DNA from: Devosia sp.
Lineage (GTDB): Bacteria; Pseudomonadota; Alphaproteobacteria; Rhizobiales; Devosiaceae
DNA length: 48,898 nt
Assembly (NCBI GenBank): GCA_028290665.1
Contig: JAQGJK010000028.1
Location: 1 to 48,898, forward strand
Reading direction: 5' to 3'
Under the pieces are notes generated by a model that was not told where the DNA came from, did not search any database, and saw only the letters and a program-made list of their open reading frames with translations. Below, piece after piece: positions 8,445 to 16,872 of this stretch. Position numbers and translations under genes: made by a program. How positions within the stretch are numbered: the stretch's first letter is position 1; each line of letters begins with the position of its first letter.

Positions 8445-9086
8445 TCAGCGGATGACAAAACCCTTCAGCTTCAGATGCCCATAGGCCGAAATGATCGCCC
8501 GCAGCCGGTCCTCCGACGAGCGGTCGCCGCCGTTGGCATCGGGATGGTGGATTTTGACCAGCGCCTTGTAGGACTTCTTGATGTCCTCGGATTTGGCGCG
8601 GCCTTCAAGGCCGAGCGCCTCGAACGCCCGGCGGTCCTGCTCGTTGAGCGGGGTGACGCGCTCGCGTGGCGGGGCCTTGGACTGACGATAGGCATAGCGC
8701 GCGAACACCCCGAACGGATCGCCGAACTTTGCCTTGGCGGCCTTGGTCACCTTGGGCGAAGCGACGCGCGGTCCGGTGCCGGCAGCGGTCTTGCCATTGA
8801 CGCCAAAGCTCGGCCGGGCCTGCCCGGGTTGCGGCTGGTACAGCGCTTCCTCCAGCTGGTCCTTATCGAGACCGGCAAAGAAGTTGAACGCCGTGTTGTA
8901 GTGGCGGACGTGTTCAAGGCAGAAATTATGGTACTCGCCCTCGGCCCGATGGCCTTTGGGCGCGCGATAGGTACCGGGTTCGTCGCAGCCTTCCCAGGCG
9001 CAGGTCGGTATGGCCGCCGCCTCGGGCTTCTGTTCGTGCCTCGGGCGGATGCGGATGCGGTCGAAGAGCTTGGATTCCAGTTTCAT
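8445..9086 (-). CDS. DnaJ-like J-domain protein
   Basis: A 213-residue protein with a C-terminal J domain (about residues 150-213) containing the HPD signature in KALVKIHHPDANGGDRS, which stimulates DnaK-type Hsp70s. The N-terminal half carries C/H residues (TCAWEGCDEPG, FCLEHVRHYN) that could bind zinc. There is no Gly/Phe or classic DnaJ zinc domain, so this is a type III J protein rather than DnaJ itself. It is divergent from bolA, a common arrangement next to cobS/cobT in Hyphomicrobiales. Confidence 0.92.
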   Translation of the reverse strand: MKLESKLFDRIRIRPRHEQKPEAAAIPTCAWEGCDEPGTYRAPKGHRAEGEYHNFCLEHVRHYNTAFNFFAGLDKDQLEEALYQPQPGQARPSFGVNGKTAAGTGPRVASPKVTKAAKAKFGDPFGVFARYAYRQSKAPPRERVTPLNEQDRRAFEALGLEGRAKSEDIKKSYKALVKIHHPDANGGDRSSEDRLRAIISAYGHLKLKGFVIR

Positions 9087-9136
9087 TGCCTCTAATTACT
9101 GCGTCGACCCCGTTCCCACCGGCCGAATCTTCAAAC

Positions 9137-9427
9137 ATGTCCATGCGCGAAACTATCGAGCAAAAACTAAGAACCCGCTTCACGCCGGACCATCTCGAGA
9201 TCATCGACGAGAGCCACCGCCATCAGGGTCACGCCGGTTGGCGAGACGGAGGTGAAACCCATTTCCGTGTCAGAATCGCGACCCGGCAGTTTGACGGTCA
9301 GTCGCGGCTCGCGCAACATCGCGCGGTGATGGATGCCCTCGGCGCGGAGCTCAAGGGCGGCATACATGCACTCGCCATCGAAGTGTTGCCGGTCGGCGGC
9401 CCTTACACCCTGCCCGCCAGCGTCTGA
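9137..9427 (+). CDS. bolA: BolA family protein
   Basis: A 96-residue BolA-like protein: MSMRETIEQKLRTRF start, then LEIIDESHRHQGHAG and the conserved GGETHFRVRI and QHRAVMDALGAELKGGIHAL. BolA proteins work with monothiol glutaredoxins on iron-sulfur handling and stress-linked envelope control. ATG 9137 or 9143 could start translation. No good Shine-Dalgarno sequence is visible before either, so the transcript may be short-leadered. Confidence 0.93.
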   Translation: MSMRETIEQKLRTRFTPDHLEIIDESHRHQGHAGWRDGGETHFRVRIATRQFDGQSRLAQHRAVMDALGAELKGGIHALAIEVLPVGGPYTLPASV

Positions 9428-9571
9428 TATCGGCGCAATCGCCCGGTTCTGCAAGCCTTTGCCTGCGGGCGGTTTTGTGGCGACAATCTGGCGAAGCTGC
9501 CTTGATGCGGACCCAGATTCGCCCGACTGAAACGAAAGGTTTGCCGCGTCTCATCGCGGAGGGCGACCTTG

Positions 9572-10567
9572 ATGACTTTTTTCTCACGTTTTTTTGCGGC
9601 GAGTGGCATCACGCTGCTCGCTGCCGGTTCGGCCATCGCGGCGCCGGCGCAACTGGTGCTGATGATTGGCGGTGAAGCCTATGATGGCGCGCCAGCGTTC
9701 TCGCTGAGCTTCGGGGGCACCGAGATCGGCACGGGGCAGGTGACTTCGGCGATCGATACGGCCGCGGTTGGCAGGTTCACCGCGGCGACCGATCGCTCGC
9801 AATATGTGCAGAGCTTCGTCTTTGACATCCCGGAGGCGGTATTCGCCACCGATGGCGAATTGGCGGTGACCTTCACCAATGAGGCGTTCGGCGGCGAAGG
9901 CTCTGATCGCGACCGCAACCTGTTCCTGCTCGCCGCGTCGATCAATGGGCGCGTTGTCCTCGGTCCCGATTTTTCCGGCGATGGCCGGGCGTTGCTCGAT
10001 ACCTACATGGCATTGGAAAACAATGACGCCACCGTAGTCGCCGCTGCGCCAGCTGGCGGCTGGCCGGCACTTGGGGTGGCCACGCCGGTTGCGGCAGCAC
10101 CTAAAATCGCAACCAGGAGCCCGTCGATCGTGCTGGTCAAGGCGGACAGCACTAAAGCAGACGTACTGCCACCGAGCAGCGCTGCGTCCGATGTCATCGA
10201 GGTGGCCTCGATCGCCACCGATCCCGTCGCGACCGGCACCTGCAACCGCGATGAACTCTATAACGTGGTTGGCTTCAACGAGAATTCCAACGATCTGACG
10301 CCCGGCCTGATGCAGCGGCTCGACGAGATCATTGCCGATATCGGCCAAGAAAAGTGTGCCGTGCGGATTACCGGTTATTCCTCGACACAGGGCGATTACG
10401 CCACCAACGCCCTGTTCGCCATCGAACGCGCCCAGAACGTCCTCGCCTATTTCCGCACCAACGGCCTCGCCTTCGACGACGTCAGCGCCACTGGCGGCGG
10501 CGAAACCGAACAGTTCGGCGACCGCCCCAGCGTCAACCGCCGCGTAGTGATCGCGGTTGGGCCGTAA
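9572..10567 (+). CDS. Exported CBM60-like / OmpA-family fusion protein
   Basis: A 331-residue protein with a signal peptide (cleavage near GSAIAA-PAQ). Residues about 27-135 resemble the calcium-dependent xylan-binding CBM60-type module: GGEAYDGAPAFSLSFGG, FVFDIP, VTFTNEAFGGEGSDRDRNLFL. A low-complexity Ala/Pro/Val linker follows. The C-terminal ~90 residues are OmpA/MotB-like (VVGFNENSNDLTP, ITGYSSTQGDYATN, RAQNVLAYFRTNGL, SVNRRVVIAVGP), expected to bind peptidoglycan. I started at ATG 9572 because GGAGGG (9558-9563) sits 8 bp upstream. The fusion suggests a wall-anchored glycan-binding surface protein; the ligand is not known. Confidence 0.75.
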   Translation: MTFFSRFFAASGITLLAAGSAIAAPAQLVLMIGGEAYDGAPAFSLSFGGTEIGTGQVTSAIDTAAVGRFTAATDRSQYVQSFVFDIPEAVFATDGELAVTFTNEAFGGEGSDRDRNLFLLAASINGRVVLGPDFSGDGRALLDTYMALENNDATVVAAAPAGGWPALGVATPVAAAPKIATRSPSIVLVKADSTKADVLPPSSAASDVIEVASIATDPVATGTCNRDELYNVVGFNENSNDLTPGLMQRLDEIIADIGQEKCAVRITGYSSTQGDYATNALFAIERAQNVLAYFRTNGLAFDDVSATGGGETEQFGDRPSVNRRVVIAVGP

Positions 10568-10618
10568 GGCGTTTCGAGCGAAGTGGCTACCAGTTCGCGA
10601 AAGAAAACGCGGCTAAAT
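10565..10618. repeat. RIME-like interspersed repeat
   Basis: GCGTTTCGAGCGAAGTGG...CAGTTCGCG...GAAAACGCGGCTAA closely matches 45665-45714. It contains complementary ends (GCGTTT and AAACGC) and lies just after the OmpA-like gene. It resembles short intergenic mosaic repeats reported in rhizobia. Confidence 0.65.
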
Positions 10619-10626
10619 AAATTGCC

Positions 10627-11739
10627 CTAAACTTCGCGCATTTCGTCGAGGTAATCCGCGACCGCCTTCGGATCGACGCCGGTTTCGACAAATGCCTGAC
10701 CGATGCCATGCGTAAGGATGAAGGTCAGCGCGCCGCGTTTGACCTTCTTGTCCTGCCCGATGGCGTCCATCAACGCGGCGGTCGAGGCAAGTTCGCCCGG
10801 AATGTCGCGCAGCCTTGTCGGCAGGCCGGCGGCTTCGAGGTGGGCGATGACGCGGCTGGTGTCCTGGCTCGGGGCGAGGCCGAGTTTGGCGGAGAACCCG
10901 TGCGCCAGCACCATGCCGATGGCGACGCCTTCGCCGTGCAGCAGCCGGTCGGAATAGCCCGTCACCTTTTCGAGCGCATGCCCGAAGGTGTGGCCGAGAT
11001 TGAGCAGGGCCCGCACCCCGGTTTCCATCTCATCTTCCAGCACAAAACGGATCTTGGCGGCGCAGGCGCGGGCAATCGCCTCGCCGCGCGCCGGGCCGCC
11101 GGCAAAGATCTCGCGTCGGTTGACTTCGAGCCAGAAAAAGAAATCCTCGTCGTCGATTAACCCGTATTTGGCCACCTCGGCATAGCCGGATGCGAACTGC
11201 CGCGGCGACAGGGTGTCGAGGGCGCCAAGATCGGCCAGCACCAGTTTGGGTTGGTGGAACGCCCCGACGAGGTTTTTGCCCTGCGGTGCGTTGATGCCGG
11301 TCTTGCCGCCGACCGAGGAGTCTACCTGCGCTAACAAGCTCGTCGGCAGTTGCACGAACTCCATGCCACGCCGGGCGATCGACGCGGCAAATCCCGCGAG
11401 ATCGCCGATAACGCCGCCGCCCAGCGCCAGCACGATATCGCCACGTTCGAGCCGCGCATCGAGAATGCCGGCGACGACACGTTCGAGCATGGCAAAGGAT
11501 TTCGAGCTCTCACCCGCTGGGACAATGATTTCGGCATGGCTCAGCCCCGCCGCATCGAGCGAGGCCAGCAGCCGCGGCAATTGCGCGACGGCGACCATGT
11601 CGTCGGTGACGATCCCGAAGCGGCATCCCGGAAACATTGCTGCCAGCTTGGTACCTGCGGTGTCGAGCAACCCGGTGCCGATGTGAATGTCATAGGCACG
11701 GCCGGGTAGCGGCACGTGGACGATGGTCGGCTCGGTCAT
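10627..11739 (-). CDS. aroB: 3-dehydroquinate synthase
   Basis: Second enzyme of the shikimate pathway, converting DAHP to 3-dehydroquinate with NAD and a metal (370 residues, normal size). The NAD-binding motif GGGVIGDLAG is at 107-116, followed by QLPTSLLAQVDSSVGGKTGIN. Metal-binding residues lie in SGYAEVAKYG and in LLNLGHTFGHALE and LLHGEGVAIGM. Its ATG overlaps the aroK stop by 4 bp, so the two enzymes are translationally coupled. Confidence 0.98.
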   Translation of the reverse strand: MTEPTIVHVPLPGRAYDIHIGTGLLDTAGTKLAAMFPGCRFGIVTDDMVAVAQLPRLLASLDAAGLSHAEIIVPAGESSKSFAMLERVVAGILDARLERGDIVLALGGGVIGDLAGFAASIARRGMEFVQLPTSLLAQVDSSVGGKTGINAPQGKNLVGAFHQPKLVLADLGALDTLSPRQFASGYAEVAKYGLIDDEDFFFWLEVNRREIFAGGPARGEAIARACAAKIRFVLEDEMETGVRALLNLGHTFGHALEKVTGYSDRLLHGEGVAIGMVLAHGFSAKLGLAPSQDTSRVIAHLEAAGLPTRLRDIPGELASTAALMDAIGQDKKVKRGALTFILTHGIGQAFVETGVDPKAVADYLDEMREV

Positions 11740-12329
11740 ATGTGGCTGGCCTCCGGCCGCAGATGCGCCAGTACCGCGGCGACGACTTCGCCGGCGACGA
11801 CATCCTGCGGCACGTCTTTGGATTGCACGGTGACATCGGCCTCGGCGTAGATCGGCGTCCGCTCGGCAATCAGCTGTTTCAGCGTTTCGCGCGGGTTCGG
11901 CGTTTTGAGCAATGGCCGATTGCCCCGGCGCGACACCCGGTTGAACAGGATTTCGAATTCGGCGGTGATGAACACCGACACCGCGCTAGCCCGGATCAGC
12001 GCCCGCGTCTCGGCATTGACGAAGGCGCCGCCGCCGCTCGCCAGCACCAGATCGTCTTCCTTGAGCAGCCGCGCGATTACCCGCTGTTCGCCGGCGCGGA
12101 ATTCCGCCTCGCCGCGGCTGGCAAAGATTTCGGGGATTTTCATGCCGGCGGCCTTTTCGATCTCATCGTCGCTGTCGATGAAGCGGCGCCCGAGGCGAGT
12201 GGCAAGCTTGCGGCCGACGGTGGTCTTGCCCGCGCCCATCATGCCGACCAGCACCAGCGGCCGGCCGCCGAGCAGGGCATCGAGTTCTTGCCGCTGCACC
12301 ATGCGCATGTCTGGTTCGGCTTCCGTCAC
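11736..12329 (-). CDS. aroK: Shikimate kinase
   Basis: Phosphorylates shikimate at the 3-hydroxyl. The 197-residue protein has Walker A GMMGAGKTT, the shikimate-binding GRRFIDSDDEIE and ASGGGAF, and the lid region RRGNRPLL. The GTG start at 12329 is supported by GGGGAG about 7 bp upstream; internal ATGs would remove a short, poorly conserved tail. It is first in the aroK-aroB operon and divergent from the small membrane gene and xerD. Confidence 0.96.
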   Translation of the reverse strand: MTEAEPDMRMVQRQELDALLGGRPLVLVGMMGAGKTTVGRKLATRLGRRFIDSDDEIEKAAGMKIPEIFASRGEAEFRAGEQRVIARLLKEDDLVLASGGGAFVNAETRALIRASAVSVFITAEFEILFNRVSRRGNRPLLKTPNPRETLKQLIAERTPIYAEADVTVQSKDVPQDVVAGEVVAAVLAHLRPEASHI

Positions 12330-12505
12330 GCCCGTCTCCCCACCCTCGCGTCATCAAGCGAGCATGGCCCCGCTTGTCAAGCGACGGGGCGCGTAGGGCA
12401 AGTGCATTGTCAGGCAAGGCACAATCGCGCACTAGGCGCGTGCTAGGATTGAATGCTTAACCAAAACCGGCGACTATCACCCGACCAGTTCCCCATCCGG
12501 CGCCA

Positions 12506-12727
12506 ATGCCCAGCCTCATCCGACTTTTCATCGTGCTGCTGTTCCTCGCAGGCCTCGCCTATGCGGGAATGCTGGCGCTCGTCGCCTTCGTCCAGCCGCG
12601 CGATCGCGAGATCACCGTGCAAATCCCGGCGCGGCAGCTGTTCGGCAACGAAGCCGGCGCTGGCGGGCCGGTCGATCTGATGCCGGATGCCGACACCGCA
12701 GCTCCGGTCGCTCCCGCTTCGCCGTGA
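12506..12727 (+). CDS. Small conserved-type membrane protein
   Basis: A 73-residue protein with one N-terminal membrane segment (LIRLFIVLLFLAGLAYAGMLALVAFV), then QPRDREITVQIPARQLF and an Ala/Pro-rich tail. I do not know its function. A similar small gene between aroK and xerD is, to my recollection, common in Hyphomicrobiales, which supports it being real. It ends 13 bp before the xerD start and is probably cotranscribed with it. Confidence 0.75.
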   Translation: MPSLIRLFIVLLFLAGLAYAGMLALVAFVQPRDREITVQIPARQLFGNEAGAGGPVDLMPDADTAAPVAPASP

Positions 12728-12740
12728 GCGGGAAGCGCAC

Positions 12741-13664
12741 ATGAGCGGCGCTGGCAACGGCGCCCATCTGGTCGAGGCGTTCCTCGAAATGATGAGCGCT
12801 GAGCGCGGCGCGGCCCGCAACACCATCGATGCCTATCGCCGCGATCTCGACAGCTATTGCGGCTACCTCGCAACGCAGCGGCGCGCCCCCCTCGATGCCG
12901 AACGCGAAGATGTCGCGGCGTTCATGGCGTCGCTCAAGGCCGAGGGCCTGTCGGCGGCGTCGAGCGCGCGGCGGCTGAGCGCCGTTCGGCAGTTCCACCG
13001 GTTCCTCACCGCCGATGCGGTGCGCGGCGACGATCCGACGCGCATCGTCCCGTCGCCCAAGGCGCGCCGGCCGCTGCCCAAGGTGCTATCGGCCGCCGAG
13101 GTCGAGCGGCTGTTGACCGCGGCCGAAGCGGAAGCCAGCGCCGAGGCCAGCCCGGCCAAGCACGCCGCGGCTCTGCGGCTCTACGTGCTGCTTGAACTGC
13201 TGTATTCAACCGGCATGCGGGTGTCCGAACTGGTCGGCCTCAGGCGCAACGTCGTGGCGCGCGAGGCGCATTATCTGACCATCCGCGGCAAGGGCGGGCG
13301 CGAACGCATCGTCGCGGTCAATGACCGGGCGCGCGATGCCGTGCGCACCTACGCCGAGACTTTGCCCCCCGGCCCGTGGCTGTTTCCGGCCACCGGCGAC
13401 ACCGGCTATCTGGCCCGCCAGGTGTTCGCACGCGATCTCAAGGGTCTGGCAGCGCGGGTCGGAATTTCCGCCGCGCGGGTTAGTCCGCACGTGCTGCGCC
13501 ATGCGTTTGCGAGCCATCTGCTGGCCGGCGGCGCGGATTTGCGCGTGGTGCAAACCCTGCTCGGGCACGCCGACATCGCGACGACGCAGATTTATACCCA
13601 TGTGCTCGACGAGCGCCTGCGCCACCTCGTCGAAACCCACCATCCATTGGCCGAGAAGGGGTAA
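12741..13664 (+). CDS. xerD: Site-specific tyrosine recombinase XerD
   Basis: A 307-residue tyrosine recombinase that resolves chromosome dimers at dif with XerC. All catalytic positions are present: Arg160 (STGMRVSEL), Lys184 (RGKGGRERI), His250 and Arg253 (SPHVLRHAFASHLL), His276 (LLGHADI) and the Tyr285 nucleophile (TTQIYTHV). The N-terminal SAM-like DNA-binding domain occupies about residues 8-95. I used ATG 12741; an earlier in-frame start would overlap the upstream membrane gene. Context beside aroK and accA favours XerD over XerC or a phage integrase. Confidence 0.94.
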   Translation: MSGAGNGAHLVEAFLEMMSAERGAARNTIDAYRRDLDSYCGYLATQRRAPLDAEREDVAAFMASLKAEGLSAASSARRLSAVRQFHRFLTADAVRGDDPTRIVPSPKARRPLPKVLSAAEVERLLTAAEAEASAEASPAKHAAALRLYVLLELLYSTGMRVSELVGLRRNVVAREAHYLTIRGKGGRERIVAVNDRARDAVRTYAETLPPGPWLFPATGDTGYLARQVFARDLKGLAARVGISAARVSPHVLRHAFASHLLAGGADLRVVQTLLGHADIATTQIYTHVLDERLRHLVETHHPLAEKG

Positions 13665-13777
13665 ACCCCCGTCGCGGCGCTTGACTTAAGCCACCGGCAT
13701 CGCCACGTTCCGGCCACTTTGCCACGCGACTGGAGCACCCGGTTGGACCTCCCGGGTCCGGCGGGCTTTGAGGGTTC

Positions 13778-14737
13778 ATGCAGTCCTATCTCGATTTCGA
13801 AAAGCCAGTCGCGGATCTTGAGGGCAAGATTTCCGAGCTCAAATCCATGGCCGCGGGAGACCGCGCCGTCGGCATCGACGAGGAAGTCACGCGGCTGTCC
13901 GCCCGTGCCGAAGAGGCGCTGGCCGAAATCTACAAGAAGCTGACGCCGTGGCAGAAGACCCAGGTGGCCCGCCACCCGCAGCGCCCGCATCTGAGCGACT
14001 ATCTCCGCACCATCGTCACCGAATGGGTGCCGTTAGCCGGTGACCGCAAGTTCGGCGAGGATTCGGCGATCCAGGCGGGCTTCGGCCGCATCGGGGGTAC
14101 TCCCGTCGCCATTCTCGGCCAGGAAAAGGGCTCCTCGACCGAGACCCGGCTCAAGCATAATTTCGGCATGGCGCGGCCCGAGGGCTACCGCAAGGCGGTG
14201 CGCATCATGGACATGGCCGATCGCTTCGGCATCCCCGTGGTGTCGTTCATCGATACCGCCGGCGCTTATCCGGGCATCGGTGCCGAAGAGCGCGGCCAGG
14301 CCGAAGCCATCGCGCGGTCGACCGAAAAGAGCCTCGAACTCGGCGTGCCCAACATCGCCATCGTCATCGGCGAGGGCGGTTCGGGCGGCGCTATCGCCAT
14401 CGCCACGGCCAATCGCGTGCTGATGCTCGAAAACGCCATCTACTCGGTGATTTCCCCGGAAGGTGGCGCCTCGATCTTGTGGCGCGATGCCGCGAAGGCC
14501 CAGGATGCCGCCAACGCCATGAAAATCACCGCGCAGGATCTGCTGGCGTTCGGCGTCATCGATGGCATCGTCCCCGAACCCTCGGGCGGGGCGCATCGCC
14601 ATGCCGAACTGGTGATGAACGAAACGAAGAAGGCCATCGAAAGCTTTCTCGTGACCTTTCCGGGCCGCATGGGACGGCTCGAAGTGCGTGAGCACCGCCG
14701 CGAAAAATTCCTCGCAATCGGCTCGGCATTGGTTTGA
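13778..14737 (+). CDS. accA: Acetyl-CoA carboxylase carboxyltransferase subunit alpha
   Basis: A 319-residue AccA, which with AccD transfers CO2 from biotin carboxyl carrier protein to acetyl-CoA, the first step of fatty-acid synthesis. Seen: the N-terminal SYLDFEKPVADLEGKI, RPHLSDYL, the crotonase-like FIDTAGAYPGIGAEERGQ, the glycine-rich GEGGSGGAIAIA and YSVISPEGGASILWRD. GAGGG lies 3 bp before ATG 13778. Length is normal. Confidence 0.98.
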   Translation: MQSYLDFEKPVADLEGKISELKSMAAGDRAVGIDEEVTRLSARAEEALAEIYKKLTPWQKTQVARHPQRPHLSDYLRTIVTEWVPLAGDRKFGEDSAIQAGFGRIGGTPVAILGQEKGSSTETRLKHNFGMARPEGYRKAVRIMDMADRFGIPVVSFIDTAGAYPGIGAEERGQAEAIARSTEKSLELGVPNIAIVIGEGGSGGAIAIATANRVLMLENAIYSVISPEGGASILWRDAAKAQDAANAMKITAQDLLAFGVIDGIVPEPSGGAHRHAELVMNETKKAIESFLVTFPGRMGRLEVREHRREKFLAIGSALV

Positions 14738-14854
14738 TCCGACCTATCGGCAGCGGCCAAACGGCGTGTTAAGCACGGATTAACCATGCATCGGCACCGG
14801 GTGGTAACCATCTGCCCGCTAGCCTCAGCCATTCCCAACTCCGGACTCTTGCCC

Positions 14855-15922
14855 GTGTCGCTGCTGAAAAAACTCCCCGTCATCCTCGCCGTGTTGTGGA
14901 TGGGGCTGGTCCTCGCTGCCTGTGGCGGGCTGACCCCCTCGGGCACCAATGCCAAGGCCAACAAGCCGCTGCCCGAAACGCTGGTCACAAGGCTCACCGC
15001 CATCGGTTCGACCCCCGGCGCGGCGATGATGATTCGCATCTTCAAGGAAAGCTCGGAACTCGAAATCTGGAAGCAGACCAAGGCCGGCGATTTCAAGCTG
15101 GTCAAAACTTACGCCATCTGCACCTGGTCGGGCGCGCTCGGGCCGAAAGTCAAGGAAGGCGATCGCCAGTCGCCCGAGGGGTTCTACACCATCACCCCGG
15201 CGCAGATGAACCCGAACTCCAGTTACTATTTATCGTTCAACACCGGGTTTCCGAACAAATTCGACCGCGCCTATGGCCGCACCGGCTCGAATCTCATGGT
15301 GCACGGCGATTGTTCTTCGGTCGGTTGTTACGCCATGACCGACACGCAAATCTCCGAGATTTACGGCCTCGCCCGCGAGACCCTAAAGGGCGGCAACAAG
15401 AGCTTCCAGCTGCAGATTTTCCCGTTCCGGATGACGGCGCAGAATCTCGCCAAGGTATCGAAATCCGAGCATCTGCCATTCTGGAAGAACATCAAGGAAG
15501 GCTATGACCGCTTCGAGCTGACCCGCCGCCCGCCAGTTTGGGACGTGTGCGAGAAGCGCTACGTCTTCGACATGGCCGCCAAATCCGGCGTGCAGCTCGT
15601 CGCCACCGACGCCTGTCCGGCGATGACGGGGGATGCGAAGCTGGTCGCGGCGCTCGCCAAAAAACAGGCGGTGGATGACCAGGTGTTCGCGTCGACCGTC
15701 GAGACGCTCGAGCAACGCGCTGCCCGTGAAGCGGCCGAAGCCGCCAGCGCGACCGAGGCAGCCGCCGATGCCGAAGCCGAAAAGGCCGCGATCATCGCCC
15801 GGAACGCCGCCATCGGCACCTTCGTCGGCGACCTGTTCGGCGGCAAGGAAGAAGACGTCAAGGCTGTCGTCAATCCGGCTCTGGTCGCGCCCCATCCGTT
15901 CCCGCGCCTCAACCGCGGCTGA
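14855..15922 (+). CDS. Lipoprotein L,D-transpeptidase (YkuD/YafK type)
   Basis: A 355-residue cell-wall enzyme. Starting at GTG 14855 gives a lipoprotein signal (hydrophobic run then LAAC), predicting a lipid-anchored Cys; the upstream ATG at 14786 would bury that signal behind 23 extra residues. The YkuD catalytic motif is HGDCSSVGCYAMTD, with His150 and nucleophile Cys158. The C-terminal part is Ala/Glu-rich and probably helical. Such enzymes make 3-3 peptidoglycan crosslinks or attach or release wall-bound proteins. It is followed 11 bp later by a paralogue. Confidence 0.85.
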   Translation: MSLLKKLPVILAVLWMGLVLAACGGLTPSGTNAKANKPLPETLVTRLTAIGSTPGAAMMIRIFKESSELEIWKQTKAGDFKLVKTYAICTWSGALGPKVKEGDRQSPEGFYTITPAQMNPNSSYYLSFNTGFPNKFDRAYGRTGSNLMVHGDCSSVGCYAMTDTQISEIYGLARETLKGGNKSFQLQIFPFRMTAQNLAKVSKSEHLPFWKNIKEGYDRFELTRRPPVWDVCEKRYVFDMAAKSGVQLVATDACPAMTGDAKLVAALAKKQAVDDQVFASTVETLEQRAAREAAEAASATEAAADAEAEKAAIIARNAAIGTFVGDLFGGKEEDVKAVVNPALVAPHPFPRLNRG

Positions 15923-15933
15923 TCGGCAAGCCG

Positions 15934-16695
15934 ATGCGCGGCCGGGCCGCTGCCGCAGCGCTCCTTACTGTCTGCGCGCTGCTCGGCTTCGGCCTCGCCT
16001 GGAGTGCCCTCCGTCCCGACGCGAAGCCGGAGCCCGAAATGCCCGAGAGCTATGATCGCGCCCCGCTGCTCGCCAGCCTGACCGAGGCCGGACTGACGCT
16101 CGGCAGCAAGGTCCATGTCCGCATCTTCAAGCGCGAGGCGAAGCTTGAGCTGTGGCTGGCGGACGGCGCCGCATTCCGGTTGTTCCGCAGCTATCCGATC
16201 TGCACCTATTCGGGCGACCTTGGTCCCAAGCTCAAGGAAGGCGACAAGCAGGCGCCGGAAGGTTTTTACACCATCCATCTCGCCCAGCTGAACCCCAATT
16301 CGCGGCACCACCTCGCCTTCAATCTCGGCTTTCCCAACGAATACGACCGCCAACTCGGCCGCACCGGCAGCTTTCTCATGGTGCATGGCGGCTGCTCGTC
16401 GGTCGGCTGCTACGCCATGACCGATGCCGGGGTCGATGAAATCTACGCCATCGTCGAAGCCGCCCTCGGCGCCGGTCAGGACGGCGTCGGTGTGGCCATC
16501 TACCCGTTCGAACTGACCGCCCCGGCACTCGCCGCTGAAAGCGGCAACCAATGGCTCGGCTTCTGGCGCAACCTCAAAACTGGCTACGACGCGTTCGAAA
16601 CCACCCAGGTGCCGCCGAAAGTCGGGGCGTGCAAGGGCGCGTACCGGTTCGGTGACGACGCCAAAGGCTGCTCAATGATCAGCGGGTGGGTGTAG
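15934..16695 (+). CDS. Second L,D-transpeptidase, tandem paralogue
   Basis: A 253-residue YkuD-domain protein closely related to the preceding one: ICTYSGDLGPKLKEGDKQAPEGFY and HGGCSSVGCYAMTD (His151, Cys159) match it almost position for position. It has an uncleaved-type N-terminal hydrophobic segment (AAAALLTVCALLGFGLAW) instead of a lipobox, and it lacks the Ala/Glu-rich tail. The pair probably arose by tandem duplication and now places the same chemistry on two different anchors. Confidence 0.85.
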   Translation: MRGRAAAAALLTVCALLGFGLAWSALRPDAKPEPEMPESYDRAPLLASLTEAGLTLGSKVHVRIFKREAKLELWLADGAAFRLFRSYPICTYSGDLGPKLKEGDKQAPEGFYTIHLAQLNPNSRHHLAFNLGFPNEYDRQLGRTGSFLMVHGGCSSVGCYAMTDAGVDEIYAIVEAALGAGQDGVGVAIYPFELTAPALAAESGNQWLGFWRNLKTGYDAFETTQVPPKVGACKGAYRFGDDAKGCSMISGWV

Positions 16696-16706
16696 GCCGC
16701 CTCTCC

Positions 16707-16814
16707 CTTCTCCCCTCGCTGGGGAAAAGGCGATGGAGCCAACACGTCAGTGCCCTCCCACTTACCCCCTTCCGCTCGGGGGAGAGGGCTTGCCCTCGGG
16801 CTTGACCCGAGGGG
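16707..16814. repeat. Hairpin-rich intergenic repeat between convergent genes
   Basis: Three consecutive stem-loops lie between the transpeptidase and secA stops. The first is built on CTCCCC/GGGGA and the second on CCCCC/GGGGG. The third is a perfect 8-bp stem, CCCTCGGG (16793-16800) and CCCGAGGG (16806-16813). They look like REP-type repeats and may end transcription from both sides, although no T-tract follows. Confidence 0.55.
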
Positions 16815-16872
16815 TGGCGCACAGCGCTGGGTGAGAGCCTTCCCTCAGACGTCGAGTTGTCGACCGCGAAAC

